Shown: one piece after another, positions 43,924 to 53,383 of the stretch | Numbering within the stretch: the first letter of the stretch is position 1 | Layout of the letters: each line of letters opens with the position of its first letter | Source: JAJEFO01 sp965209045 | GTDB taxonomy: Bacteria; Pseudomonadota; Alphaproteobacteria; Rhodobacterales; Rhodobacteraceae | Length of the DNA: 64,000 bases | Direction: 5' to 3' | NCBI GenBank assembly: GCA_965209045.1 | Contig: CBDBPW010000001.1 | Location: 930,001-994,000 of the forward strand | Translations under genes and position numbers: made by a program | The notes under the pieces: generated by a model | What the model saw: only the letters and a program-made list of their open reading frames with translations | Databases searched by the model: none | Told to the model about the DNA's origin: nothing

Positions 43924-46251
43924 TCATCCGCTCCCGGGTTCGGCCATGCGGTACCCGACCCCGCGTTCGTTGAAGATCCATGTTGGGCCGGACGCGTCGT
44001 CGCCGAGCTTGCGGCGGAGATTGCGCACGAAGATGCGCACAAGGTTGGCGTTGGCGCCGTTGCGGCCGTTCCAGACCCGACGCAGCAGCGTGTCGTAGGT
44101 CACCACCCGCCCGGAATCGAGCGCCAAGACACGCAGGAGTTCGTACTCCGTGGCGGTGAGGGCGATCGTCTCGCCGCCAACGGTCACGCGACGGCGGTCA
44201 AAGTCGATGGCGAGCGCGCCCGACACGAAGGGTTCGGGCGCTTCCTGGCGGCGGAGCGCGGCACGGACCCGGGCTACCAGTTCGGTCGGCGAGAAGGGCT
44301 TGACGATGTAGTCGACCGCGCCCGCCTCGAGCGCCGCCGCCACGGTCTCGTCGCGACCGTAACCCGAGATGAAAATCACCGGCAGGTCGGAGAGCTCGGG
44401 GACCTCCCGCATCAGTTCGATGCCGTCCTGCCCTGGCAGGATGAGGTCGAGCAGCACAAGCAGCGGCTTCTCGATGCGGACGGTCCGCGCGATGTCCCCC
44501 GGATCCCCGGTCACCAGCGGGGTGTAGCCGGCCGCCGCCAGCGCATCGCGCACGAAGCGCAGGGTGCGGGGGTCGTCGTCCACGACGAGAATGCGCGCTT
44601 TCTCGTCCTGTCGTCGGTCCGGGGGCGGGTCCGCGGCCGCAACGGCACCAGGTTCCCCGGCCACGGGCAGGGTGAAGGTGACGGTGGAACCGCGGCCGGG
44701 ACCGGCGCTCTCGGCCCGGATGCGCCCGCCATGCGCCTGCACCAGCCCCTTGCAGATCGCGAGCCCCAGCCCGTGGCCGGCCTTCGACCCTTCCTGGCCA
44801 TGCTTGTCGAACAACCGCGGCAACTGCTCCGGCGCCATCCCGCGGCCCTCGTCCGAGACCGAGATCGCGACATGGGAATCCTCGAGCGTCGCCAAGACCC
44901 GGATCGGGGACGATTCCGGAGCGTGACGGGCGGCGTTCGCGAACAGGTTGTTGAGCACCTGCACGATCCGGCGGCGGTCGGCCATCGCGCGGGGGAGGTC
45001 CGCGGGAAGGTCAACGACGATGCCGTGGCGCCCGCCGCCGCCGACGAAGGTGCCCCGCGCCCGTTCCACCAGTCCGGCCACGTCCGAGGGCTCGGGCGAG
45101 ACCGAGAGCGTGCCCGTGTCGATGCGGCCCGCGTCGAGCAGGTCGCCGATCAGGCCCCGCATGTGGCCGGACTGCTCGACGATGATGCGGTGGAACTCGC
45201 GCATCTCGGCCGGATCGAGCGCCGCCGCGTCTTCCAGCAGCGTCACCGCCGAGCCTCTTATGGCAGCCAGCGGCTCGCGTAGCTCGTGGCCCACCAGGCC
45301 GAGGAACTCGGTGCGCAGCCGCTCGATCTCGTCGAGCGGCGCCAAGTCCTGCATGGTCACCACCACCGACGCCACCGTGCCGTCCTCGGCATGGATCGGC
45401 GTCGCGTTGATCAGCATCCTGACGCTGCGCCCGTCCGGCACCGACAGCACGACTTCTTCCGCGCGCACCGTCTCGCCGGTGCCAAGATATTGTGCGATGG
45501 GAAACTCGGCGAGCGAAATTTCGTGCCCGTCAGCGCGACTGAAGCTGACCACCTCCAGCAGTTCTTCCGGCCGGCGGCCAGGCATCCTCAGGCCCTCCAC
45601 GATCCGCCGCGCCTCCCGGTTGAAAGACACCGGGCGGCCGCTCTTCGCGTCAAACACGACGACGCCCACCGGGGAGGTCTCGACCAGGGCCTCGAGGTCG
45701 GCCCGGGCGCGCTTCTCCGCGCGGTGGGCGCGCGCGTTGGCGATCGCGGACGCGGCCTGGGAGGCGAAAAGGGCCAGCACCTCCTCGTCTTCGCCGGTGA
45801 ACGCCTCCCCGTCCGCCTTGTCGGCGAGGAAGAAACTGCCGACGTCAGTGTCTCTGTGGCGCATCGGCGTGCCCTGGAAAGTGCGGGAGAAGGCCGGGGC
45901 GGGCTCGATGCCGATCCCGCGGACGTAGCCCGCGAGGTCGTCAACCCTCAACGGCCCCGGAAGCTCGCGGAAGTGCGCGAACAGCCGCGCGCTCTCGGGC
46001 CAAGTGTAAAGTTCGCGCTGTTCCTCGGGCGTGAAGCCCGAGAACACGAAGTCCAGGGGGGCGCCCGCCTCGTCGACGGTGGCAATGACGCCCCAACGGG
46101 CACCGGTGAGCGCCCGGGCGCTTCCCACGACCTCTTCCAGCACCGTGTCGAGTTCGAGGCTCGCGTTGATCCGCAGGATGGCCGCATTCAGCGTGGCAAT
46201 CCGCCGGCGGAGGGCGTCGTTCTCCCGTTTCAGGTCGCCGGGATTCGCCAA
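43924..46251 (-). CDS. All-in-one two-component protein: GAF-PAS-HisKA-HATPase-receiver-winged helix
   Basis: 775 residues. TTG start at 46251 with GGGAGG seven bases upstream. A GAF domain (about 30-175) and PAS domain (about 185-305) precede the histidine kinase: FLGLVGHELREPLAA with phospho-His322, N-box NNLFANAARH near 434-443, G boxes DEGRGM and GHGLGLAIC. A receiver follows (ILVVDDDPRTLRFV near 554, phospho-Asp602 in LLDLILPG, Lys651), then an OmpR-type winged helix (about 676-770, ending GVGYRMAEP). There is no membrane segment, so it is a soluble sensor that carries its own DNA-binding output. Such complete fusions are uncommon in alphaproteobacteria. A deleted relative lies at 9677-9967. 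Signal and targets are unknown. Confidence 0.9.
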   Translation of the reverse strand: MANPGDLKRENDALRRRIATLNAAILRINASLELDTVLEEVVGSARALTGARWGVIATVDEAGAPLDFVFSGFTPEEQRELYTWPESARLFAHFRELPGPLRVDDLAGYVRGIGIEPAPAFSRTFQGTPMRHRDTDVGSFFLADKADGEAFTGEDEEVLALFASQAASAIANARAHRAEKRARADLEALVETSPVGVVVFDAKSGRPVSFNREARRIVEGLRMPGRRPEELLEVVSFSRADGHEISLAEFPIAQYLGTGETVRAEEVVLSVPDGRSVRMLINATPIHAEDGTVASVVVTMQDLAPLDEIERLRTEFLGLVGHELREPLAAIRGSAVTLLEDAAALDPAEMREFHRIIVEQSGHMRGLIGDLLDAGRIDTGTLSVSPEPSDVAGLVERARGTFVGGGGRHGIVVDLPADLPRAMADRRRIVQVLNNLFANAARHAPESSPIRVLATLEDSHVAISVSDEGRGMAPEQLPRLFDKHGQEGSKAGHGLGLAICKGLVQAHGGRIRAESAGPGRGSTVTFTLPVAGEPGAVAAADPPPDRRQDEKARILVVDDDPRTLRFVRDALAAAGYTPLVTGDPGDIARTVRIEKPLLVLLDLILPGQDGIELMREVPELSDLPVIFISGYGRDETVAAALEAGAVDYIVKPFSPTELVARVRAALRRQEAPEPFVSGALAIDFDRRRVTVGGETIALTATEYELLRVLALDSGRVVTYDTLLRRVWNGRNGANANLVRIFVRNLRRKLGDDASGPTWIFNERGVGYRMAEPGSG

Positions 46252-46614
46252 TCGTGACCTCCCTGGTTCGGATCACGGGACACGCGGTCGGTCGCCCCTC
46301 CCTGGGGCGGGCGGGATGACGTGCACCTTATGGCTTCGCGCGTCGTGATGCGCAAGCGCCACGCGCACGCTTCGCGGTTGGTCGTGCGCGGGAAGGGAGA
46401 ACGTGGGCGGACAGGAGGTTGCATGGCCCGAAGTGCGGAAAACGGCGGCTTCCTGCAGGCGATGGTGACGCGACCGCGGCACGCCCGGTCCGGAGGAAGT
46501 GACAGGTGCCGGGCGTGTTTGCCGCTGGCTCCCTTGCGGCTCGGCGCGTGCTGGAGCACGAGATCGACCTTTCCGAAGACACGCAACCACCGAATCCGAC
46601 GTCATGTGGTCGCT

Positions 46615-46722
46615 TTGGGCGGTTCCGCCGAGCGTTTGGTCCTGATGCCATTCCTCTGGCTTTGGTGCAGAGGTGTCGATCATGCCGATGCACTGGCTGG
46701 GGCGGTCATGTCGGCCGTTGAT
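46615..46722 (-). mobile_element. Possible IS5-type transposase scrap
   Basis: Minus-strand codons read IGMIDTSAPKPEEWHQDQTL, similar by eye to the MIDSTxVRxHxxAA...QDQALGRSRGG segment of IS5-family transposases (first catalytic Asp region). The match fades on both sides. Weak call. Confidence 0.3.
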
Positions 46723-46864
46723 CACGGCCTCTGCGAGATGAATGGCGTTCCTGCCCCGGTCCGCGCCGCCAGGGGGAGACCGCGCACCCGTCACGGGCGA
46801 CATACGCAAGCGTGCCGGGACGGCAGGCTTCGGGGCAGGCTCAATCCGGAATTTATCATGTTCA

Positions 46865-46900
46865 CATCAAGTTTTCGAAACTTCACATGAAATCTTGATG
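46865..46900. promoter_or_regulatory. Inverted repeat upstream of the decarboxylase pseudogene
   Basis: CATCAAG (46865-46871) and CTTGATG (46894-46900) form a 7-bp inverted repeat around an AT-rich core that itself contains GTTTTCGAAAC and two TTCACAT direct repeats. It looks like an operator or promoter region ~100 bases before the start at 47003. Confidence 0.4.
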
Positions 46901-47002
46901 AAAGACCGCTTGCGGACAACACCGGATGCGGATGGACTCCGCTCCGCTCCGCGCGGCAATGGCGCGTGACTGGTTCGGGGCAGGTTTGGGGGGACGTGCC
47001 AG

Positions 47003-48005
47003 ATGGCTGACGAACTTCGAATGTCGCGTGAGCAGATGCTCGATCTTGGGCGCCGGGCGCTTGAGGTCGTGGTGGAGCGCATCGAGGGCCTGCCAGGAGA
47101 AAACGCCAGGGAAGGCGAGTTCCGGCAGGTCCTCGAAGACCACCTTCTGGAGTCCCCGCCCGAGCGACGAGGGCTTCCGGCTCGACATGGATGCGCTCTC
47201 GCGCGCCGTGGCCGAGGACCGCGCGGCCGGTTTCACGCCCGTGGCGGTTGCCGGCAACGCCGGCACGGTGGGCACTGGCGCCGTCGACCGTCTCGATGCG
47301 ATGGCGGCGTTCTGCGCGGCGGAGGGTCTCTGGCTTCACGTCGACGCCGCCTACGGCGGCTTCGCCGCCGTGACGGAGCGGGGCAGGCATCTCCTGCGCG
47401 GCATCGAGCTGGCCGATTCGATCGGGCTGGACGCGCACAAGTGGTTTTTCCAGCCCTACGAGGCCGGCTGCCTGCTTGTGAAGGACGAGAACGCGCTCAG
47501 GAGCGCCTTTGCGGTCCGTCCCGACATCCTCCAGGACACGGTGTGGGGGGCGAACCACCCGAACTTCTCGGATCTCGGCCTGCAGCTGAGCCGCTCGGCG
47601 CGGGCGCTGAAGGTCTGGATGTCGGTCCAGACCTTCGGCATGGCGAGGTTCCGGCGCGCGGTCGAGCAGGGGATGGACCTTGCCGCCCGGGCCGAGGCCC
47701 GTGTCCGCGCGAGCCCGGTCCTGGAGGCCATGAACGCGGCGGCGCTGGGGATTGTCTGCTTCCGCGTCAATCCGGCGGGCGCCGGTCTCGACGAGGCGGC
47801 GCTGGACGGGGTCAACAGGACCGTGCTCGCACGCATGTTCTGGGACGACCCCGCGTTCATCTCCTCCACGATGCTGCACGGGACGTTCGCGCTCAGGATG
47901 TGCATCGTCAACCACACCACGACATGGGACGACGTGCGCGAGACCCTGGAGGCGGTCGAGCGCTTCGGGAACGAAGCGCTGGAAAAACCCGATGTGCAGG
48001 AGTGA
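47003..48005 (+). pseudogene. Group II PLP-dependent decarboxylase with internal deletion and frameshift
   Basis: The ATG at 47003 gives a normal family N-terminus (SREQMLDLGRRALEVVVERI, then EFRQVLEDHLLESPPE). At about 47,165 the sequence jumps, in another frame, to the second half of the enzyme: FRLDMDALSRAVAEDRAAGF, VAVAGNAGTVGTGAVDRLDA, LHVDAAYGGFAA, the PLP lysine in LDAHKWFFQP, and on to the end at 48005. Roughly 130 residues holding the first part of the PLP domain are missing. Relatives decarboxylate aromatic amino acids, glutamate or aspartate; the substrate cannot be told from the remains. The rest of the 3' half is clean, so the deletion may be recent. Confidence 0.85.
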
Positions 48006-48053
48006 CGGCACGGTCCGCGGCCTGCCCGACACAATGCGGGCAGCGCGGCTGAC

Positions 48054-49301
48054 GTGATGGGACCTGGATTCCTTGCGGGCCGGGAGCGCGGTTCCCGCCG
48101 CCTGACCCGTAGCCTCCGCCATTCGTCGGAGTCTGGCCACGCTTCCGCGCTTCTTTCCTGCAATTCCCTCCCGCAGCCTGGTGTGCGGCTCCGGCTTGCC
48201 GCGGCACTGGCCGGACTCGCGGAACTCGCGCTTGCGGGGGCTGGTCTTCCCTGGACTTTGCGTGGCTTGCATGCGCGAACCGCGGTGACAGAGGCGCTCG
48301 CGGGTGCTGCCGGTCCCGGACGTGCCGTCTCCGGCGCTGGCCCGTCGGTCGAAGCCATTCGTCTCGCCGAGATCGATGCGCCGCAGCCTTGGCGGCTCGT
48401 GGACATCGTCTCGGCGGCACACCTGATCCACTACCCGGGCCGAGGCTGGTCGCCTGCTAGCGCAGGCACGGACGCACTGCCGAGCCTGGGCGTGGAGGTT
48501 GGCCGGGGGTCCCGGAGGCAATCGGGCTATCCGTTCGGTGACGACTACGTCTTCGGCGCCGCCCGCGCAGTGTCCGGTTGGGCAGATGCGGCGCACGCAG
48601 CACTCTGGCCTGCGCTTTGGAAGCGCGCAGACTGCCCGCCTTCAGGACGACCTGATGGCAGTCACGACGTAGCGCTGGCACTGGCGTTGGCCGGCGACGC
48701 CGGTGTCGGGCGTCGCTTGGCGCATTCAGGCTATGGGTGGTGGACGGTAGCCCCGGTTGGATCTTTCCCGTGGCGCATCGCTGCGACCTTGGCCGGTCTG
48801 TCTTTCGGTGCACCTGCGACCGGCACGCCAGAGGCCGGAGCGGAATGGCGCGGGCGTCTGACTGGCCACCTGTTCCGCGGCCTGCGCCGCTGGGCCGCGG
48901 CTGGAGACGTTCTGCTCAAGCTCCTGCCCGGCAGCGGTGCGATGCGGCTCACCGGGCACGTCGAGAATCTTGTCCTCGCTCGCTTGGACTCGAAGAGCCT
49001 GGAACCGGTCGCCGAGGCGCGCGAGTGCCTGGCCGCTATCTCACTAGGGGCCGGGCCGGACAAAGATGGTTCCTGGTCCGGTCCGCTGATCCTGAACCAG
49101 TCGGACGGGCTTGTGGACGTCATTCCGGTCACCGACTCTCTCCAAGGCGACTGGCGAGCGACTGCTCATGGCCCCGGCGGGACGGAACTCGCCGGCCGGC
49201 TCCGTCTATGGACGCCGTTGACCGAGGGCGCGGAAGCCGCCATCGGCTGGCCGGGGCAGACTGTGCTGGCCGCCGGCTTTGGCGCCGCGAGGACGCCATG
49301 A
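48054..49301 (+). CDS. Unrecognised protein with beta-rich C-terminus (possible TbpB-like barrel)
   Basis: Up to 415 residues; the true start is uncertain and no lipobox is visible. The first third is Ala/Leu-rich (RLRLAAALAGLAELALAGAG). The last ~200 residues have a barrel-like rhythm: HSGYGWWTVAPVG, AEWRGRLTGHLF, MRLTGHVENLVLARLDSKSL, GDWRATAHGPGGTELAGRLR, VLAAGFGAAR. The YGxW, W.GRLTG and HGPGxxELAG elements and the GFGAAR ending recall the Slam-cargo-like barrels elsewhere in this window (ending AAFGATR at 7752). The stop overlaps the next ATG (ATGA), which supports a real gene. It could be a decayed surface protein that lost its signal. Function unknown. Confidence 0.5.
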   Translation: MMGPGFLAGRERGSRRLTRSLRHSSESGHASALLSCNSLPQPGVRLRLAAALAGLAELALAGAGLPWTLRGLHARTAVTEALAGAAGPGRAVSGAGPSVEAIRLAEIDAPQPWRLVDIVSAAHLIHYPGRGWSPASAGTDALPSLGVEVGRGSRRQSGYPFGDDYVFGAARAVSGWADAAHAALWPALWKRADCPPSGRPDGSHDVALALALAGDAGVGRRLAHSGYGWWTVAPVGSFPWRIAATLAGLSFGAPATGTPEAGAEWRGRLTGHLFRGLRRWAAAGDVLLKLLPGSGAMRLTGHVENLVLARLDSKSLEPVAEARECLAAISLGAGPDKDGSWSGPLILNQSDGLVDVIPVTDSLQGDWRATAHGPGGTELAGRLRLWTPLTEGAEAAIGWPGQTVLAAGFGAARTP

Positions 49302-49762
49302 GTTCGATATTGCCGATGCTGGGAACGAAAGAGATCAAGTTGCCAGGAACGGGAACGAGGAGCCGATCGCCTTGGCTTGCACCCCATCCAGTGCTGTTCC
49401 TGTTCGTCGCAACGTCGGTCGGTGCCGCGACGGACTCGGCGGTCTCGGTCTCCGGCGGTTCGCCAACGCACGGCGCTGCGGTTGCAGCCGCGGACAGCGC
49501 TTCTCCCGTCGCCGACGGGGAGCATGTCGGCGGATTGAGGCACGGCCCGTGGCGGATCGCGCATCCCGACGGTTCGGTCGAAGAGGGCTGCTACATCGGC
49601 GGCCTGTTGCATGGCGAATGGGTGCTTCGCGACCCAGCGGGCAGGATCATCGCCCGAGAACGCTGGTGTCTCGGAAGGTCGGCGGGCCCCGGACCTGTGG
49701 ACGGCGAGGATGACCTTTGCGGCGTGTTGCGTTTTGATGAATGCGTGCGTTCCGGGCCGTAG
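49298..49762 (+). CDS. Small exported MORN-repeat-like protein
   Basis: 154 residues, start coupled to the previous stop by ATGA. A hydrophobic stretch (APHPVLFLFVATSVGAA, about residues 28-44) may be a late signal sequence or anchor. Residues about 73-120 hold two MORN-like repeats (GEHVGGLRHGPWRIAHPDGS and GCYIGGLLHGEWVLRDPAG), followed by a Cys-containing tail. MORN repeats form beta-hairpins used in envelope or membrane contacts. Pairing with the preceding beta-rich gene suggests a joint envelope role. Confidence 0.55.
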   Translation: MSSILPMLGTKEIKLPGTGTRSRSPWLAPHPVLFLFVATSVGAATDSAVSVSGGSPTHGAAVAAADSASPVADGEHVGGLRHGPWRIAHPDGSVEEGCYIGGLLHGEWVLRDPAGRIIARERWCLGRSAGPGPVDGEDDLCGVLRFDECVRSGP

Positions 49763-50477
49763 ACGCCGTGCTGCACTGGGTTGCGGACGTCAGCGCGGAA
49801 GAAGTCAGCCAATGCAACCTGACGGGCCCTGGATCGGAAGTTCTGGCCTTCTGCAATGTTGTTCCAGCCAAGGCGGCGGACGGCATCAGCCGGGGGTGGC
49901 TCGACGAAAGGCGAGGCGGTGGAAGTGGCGCAGGGCGGCGTGGATCCCTCGATGCTCATGATCGCATGCTCCGGGCGCCGAGGTCGCTGTCCGACTGCCG
50001 CAGGATCTTCCTGCTCTGCGCCGAGGGACGCAACCCGCTGGTCGGTCAGATGCAAGGCCGGGAGGGCAGGCGTGTCGCACATGACCGTGCACCGGCCGTG
50101 GTCGGCATTCGTCTTGAAGCGGCGCCGGGGCGTGTCGTTCAAGCTGTCTATGGACCCGTTGCTTGTCGGCAAGGTGCTGGACATCGCGAGGTTCAGAATG
50201 CGGCCGCCAGATCGTGCAGTCGTCACGTGCAACGACTTGGGTGGGCCTGTCGAAGCGAGAGATCGGGCCAATCAGGTGACAGTCTGTTTGCGGAGTGGCG
50301 GACGCCGGGACGGACTGCGGCCGGCGTCTTGAAGAAACGGCCAAGACTCTCTGCTCTGCAGGCGGGCTTCCGAGACATGGGCAAACAGGCGATGCACTGC
50401 AAGATCGGACGTCCGGATCGCGGCTTCGACTACCTGTGCTGCGCCGATCAAATCGTGCCGTGCATTGGCGTCAACAC
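49763..50477 (+). other. Gene-free stretch before mcd (converging side)
   Basis: High-GC frames are open on both strands, but none has a family I recognise. Confidence 0.4.
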
Positions 50478-52136
50478 TCAGCTCAGCAACCGCCGCGCGA
50501 TCACCTGCGCCTGAATTTCCGCGGCCCCCTCGAAGATGTTCAGGATCCGCGAATCGCAGAGAATTCGACTGATTCCGTACTCGAGCGCAAATCCGTTGCC
50601 GCCGTGAATCTGCAGCGCGTTGTCCGCCGCAGCCCAGGCAACGCGAGCGCCTAGGAGCTTGGCCATGCCGGCCTCGAGGTCGCAGCGACTTTTCGCGTCC
50701 TTTTGCCGTGCGGCATGATATGCAAGTTGCCGTGCTATCGTGACTTCGACGGCCATGATGGCGAGCTTTGAGGCGACGCGCGGAAACGCGATCAGGGACC
50801 GGCCGAACTGCTTGCGATCCTCGGCATATTGAAGGCCTGCGTCGAGAGCAGACTGCGCGACGCCGACCGACCTCGCTGCTGTCTGGATGCGCGCGCTTTC
50901 AAATGTTCGCATCAGCTGCTTGAAGCCTTGCCCTTCCGCACCGCCAAGGAGGTTCTCTTCGTTGATCCGGAAGCCGTCGAAATTGACCGTGTACTCCTTC
51001 ATGCCACGGTAGCCGAGGACCTTGATCTCTCCGCCTGAAATACCGTCATCCACAAAGGGCCTCTCGTCGGATCCTGGGGTCTTTGCGGCCAGGAACATCG
51101 AAAGTCCGCGATAGTCCGACGTTTCGGGATCGGTGCGCGCCAGCACGGCCATCAGGTTGCTGCGTGCCGCATGGGTGATCCAGGTCTTGTTGCCGGAAAT
51201 CGCCCAGCCCGCTCCGTCACGCACCGCTCGTGTCCTGAGGGATCCGAGGTCGGATCCGGTGTCTGGTTCAGTGAAGACCGCAGCCGGCAGGATCTCTCCC
51301 GACGCAAGCCCCGGCAGCCACCGAGCCTTCTGTGCTTCGGTGCCGCCGGTGAGGATGAGTTCGGCGGCGATTTCCGAACGCGTGCCCAGCGAACCGGCGC
51401 CGATGTAGCCCCGCGACAGTTCTTCCGAGACCACGACCATGGCCGTCCTGGAGAGCCCGACCCCGCCGTATTCCTCGGGAATCGTCAATCCAAAGACGCC
51501 CATTTCCGCGAGTTCCTCAATGACGTCCATCGGAATGAGTTCGTCGTAGAGGTGCCAGTCGTGGGCGAACGGCGCGATTCGGTCCCGGGCAAAGCGGCGA
51601 AACTGCTCACGAATCATTTCGAGTTCGTCATCAAGACCCGTGGCGCCGTAGACGATGTCCCCATTCATGGTCCGGATCAGCTCCACAAGCCGCATCCGGG
51701 CGGTCTGGGAGTTTCCGTTCCGGGTCAGCGTGAGCACGTCGGATGACAGCGCGTCCCGCAGGTCTTCCGACGAGAGGCCCAGGTCCCAGGGCCGCACGAT
51801 TTCGTGCTGGCTCATCGGAATTCCGCCGATGATCTGCGAAAGGTACTCTCCGAAGGCGATTTGGTGGGTCAGTTGCTCGACTTTGCCGAACCGTCCCTTG
51901 CTTTCGAGCCGCTCGGCCCATTCCTGCATTTGCCGCAAGGCTTCCGCGCAGGTTGCAAACCACGCAAGCCCGTGCGCGGCCGTCTGTTCGCGATCCAGAA
52001 AGTCCTGATTTGCCTTGCCGTTCTCGCTCACGAGATCCCGCACGCGTTTGATCGCCAGCGCCAGTAGCGCATCGACCGAGTCCTTGGCTGATCGGGTCAG
52101 TTTCAGAAGGCCCGTAAGGACAATCGGTTCAGTCAT
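50478..52136 (-). CDS. mcd: (2S)-methylsuccinyl-CoA dehydrogenase (acyl-CoA dehydrogenase family)
   Basis: 552 residues; ATG at 52136 with AGGA just upstream. A ~160-residue helical N-terminal extension (LLKLTRSAKDSVDALLALAI, ATCAEALRQMQEWAERLESK, GEYLSQIIGGIPMSQHEIVR) precedes a standard acyl-CoA dehydrogenase: GVFGLTIPEEYGGVGLSRTA, VFTEPDTGSDLGSLRTRAV, FGRSLIAFPRVASKLA, ALQIHGGNGFALEYGISRIL, LNIFEGAAEIQAQVIARRLL. That extension is the mark of Mcd, which oxidises methylsuccinyl-CoA to mesaconyl-CoA in the ethylmalonyl-CoA pathway for growth on C2 compounds. FAD-dependent, cytosolic. Another extended acyl-CoA dehydrogenase is less likely. Confidence 0.85.
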   Translation of the reverse strand: MTEPIVLTGLLKLTRSAKDSVDALLALAIKRVRDLVSENGKANQDFLDREQTAAHGLAWFATCAEALRQMQEWAERLESKGRFGKVEQLTHQIAFGEYLSQIIGGIPMSQHEIVRPWDLGLSSEDLRDALSSDVLTLTRNGNSQTARMRLVELIRTMNGDIVYGATGLDDELEMIREQFRRFARDRIAPFAHDWHLYDELIPMDVIEELAEMGVFGLTIPEEYGGVGLSRTAMVVVSEELSRGYIGAGSLGTRSEIAAELILTGGTEAQKARWLPGLASGEILPAAVFTEPDTGSDLGSLRTRAVRDGAGWAISGNKTWITHAARSNLMAVLARTDPETSDYRGLSMFLAAKTPGSDERPFVDDGISGGEIKVLGYRGMKEYTVNFDGFRINEENLLGGAEGQGFKQLMRTFESARIQTAARSVGVAQSALDAGLQYAEDRKQFGRSLIAFPRVASKLAIMAVEVTIARQLAYHAARQKDAKSRCDLEAGMAKLLGARVAWAAADNALQIHGGNGFALEYGISRILCDSRILNIFEGAAEIQAQVIARRLLS

Positions 52137-52304
52137 GTTCCTGCCGGGTTTGCGGACTTTCGGGTCCCGAGTTTCTGCGCGCGCGAACGCTAGGGCTGTT
52201 GCAGGTGCGGCGCAAGAAGATTTCAAGAGAGTGCGACATCTTGAACAAAAATGTCGTTTGCGATTTCGCTTTCTTGCCAGAGGACGAGCCGATACGAGAC
52301 GGCG

Positions 52305-53075
52305 ATGATTGCGGAACTGGCAGCGATGGGAACCGTCGCGTTGGGTGCGGCCCTGACCCTTGCCCTTCTGGCGGGAGTCGTGAAAGGCATGACGGGCTTT
52401 GGCCTGCCGATGATCCTGGTCTCCGGACTTGGGTCTTTTCTTTCGCCGGAACTGACGCTGGCCGGCATGATCCTTCCGGCACTTGTCACCAATCTGTTTC
52501 AGGCGCTTCGGCAAGGGAGCAGGGCCGCGCTCCAGTCTGCGCGGATGCACTGGCGCTATCTCGCGACGATGCTGGCGTTCATTTGTCTTGGCAGCCAGTT
52601 CGTCCGGAGCATTCCGGCGGGGCTTCTGTTCCTGATCCTGGGAGCGACGGTCACGTTCTTTGCTTCGCTGCAGCTGGCAGGCTGGCGACCAAGGGTGTCG
52701 GCACAACATAGGCGACCGACCGAAATCGGCACCGGAGCCGTGGCCGGCATTCTTAGCGGCCTGACCGGAACTTGGGGGCCGCCAACCGCTCTGTACTTGA
52801 CCGCCCTGGGTGTGCCGAGGACGGAGCATGTCCGCATCCAAGGCGCCATCTATGGCGCTGGTGCAGTGACGCTGACTCTGGCTCATCTGCAATCCGGCGT
52901 GTTGTCCGGCTTGGGCCTGAACCTGTCAGTCATCCTTGTCCTTCCTGCATTGGCTGGAGCTGCCGCAGGCGTTGCGGTACAGGACCGGCTGGATCAGGAG
53001 AGATTCCGGACACTCATTCTGACAGTTCTCGTGTTGGCCGGGCTCAACCTCGTGCGTAGGGCGGTTTGGGGTTAG
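52305..53075 (+). CDS. TauE/SafE-family (sulfite exporter-like) permease
   Basis: 256 residues from the ATG at 52305; homology begins there. About eight hydrophobic helices in two repeats: LALLAGVVKGMTGFGLPMIL and VAGILSGLTGTWGPPTALYL are the paired G.(T/S)GFG / SG..G..GPP signatures of the TauE/SafE family, which exports organosulfur or sulfite anions. Divergent from mcd and about 700 bases upstream of dddP. A link to DMSP sulfur handling is possible but unproven. Confidence 0.9.
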   Translation: MIAELAAMGTVALGAALTLALLAGVVKGMTGFGLPMILVSGLGSFLSPELTLAGMILPALVTNLFQALRQGSRAALQSARMHWRYLATMLAFICLGSQFVRSIPAGLLFLILGATVTFFASLQLAGWRPRVSAQHRRPTEIGTGAVAGILSGLTGTWGPPTALYLTALGVPRTEHVRIQGAIYGAGAVTLTLAHLQSGVLSGLGLNLSVILVLPALAGAAAGVAVQDRLDQERFRTLILTVLVLAGLNLVRRAVWG

Positions 53076-53383
53076 CGCGTCGGCGATAGCGGTCTCGGGG
53101 CCAAGGGTGCGAGCCCCGGGATGGCCGGGGCAGTCGAGGCCGGTGACGCGATGGTGTGCCCTGTCATCCGGACCGTAGCCAGGTCCGGGACCATGATCGG
53201 TTTCTGTCACTGATGGCGGGTTTTGCCGTGGTTCGTACCAGGCACGCACGAAACGACGTGGCTGGAGGAGGAATCCGCCTGCCCGCGCTCTCGCGCCACT
53301 CGCCTGCTTCACTATCAAGCAACGAACGCAACATTTCTGGCTTTCTCCCCTGAACAATACAGGAACATCCAGCAAGTCTCGAT
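53076..53383 (+). other. Gene-free stretch after the permease gene
   Basis: A short CGGGGC/GCCCCG inverted repeat occurs near 53,095-53,120 without a T tract. Nothing else seen. Confidence 0.4.

Larger units (their letters stand above)
46252..47002 (+). other. Gene-free stretch between the hybrid regulator and the decarboxylase pseudogene
   Basis: Contains a possible transposase scrap (46615-46722) and an AT-rich inverted-repeat patch (46865-46900); otherwise nothing recognisable. Confidence 0.45.

Noticed and set aside
43924..46251. Calling the fused regulator two genes (kinase and response regulator)
   Set aside because: One uninterrupted 775-codon frame with a good ribosome-binding site at the TTG start; no internal start with a strong ribosome-binding site was seen before the receiver.
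53090..53125. CGGGGC...GCCCCG hairpin after the TauE-like gene as terminator
   Set aside because: The stem is short, the loop long and no T tract follows, so it was not called.
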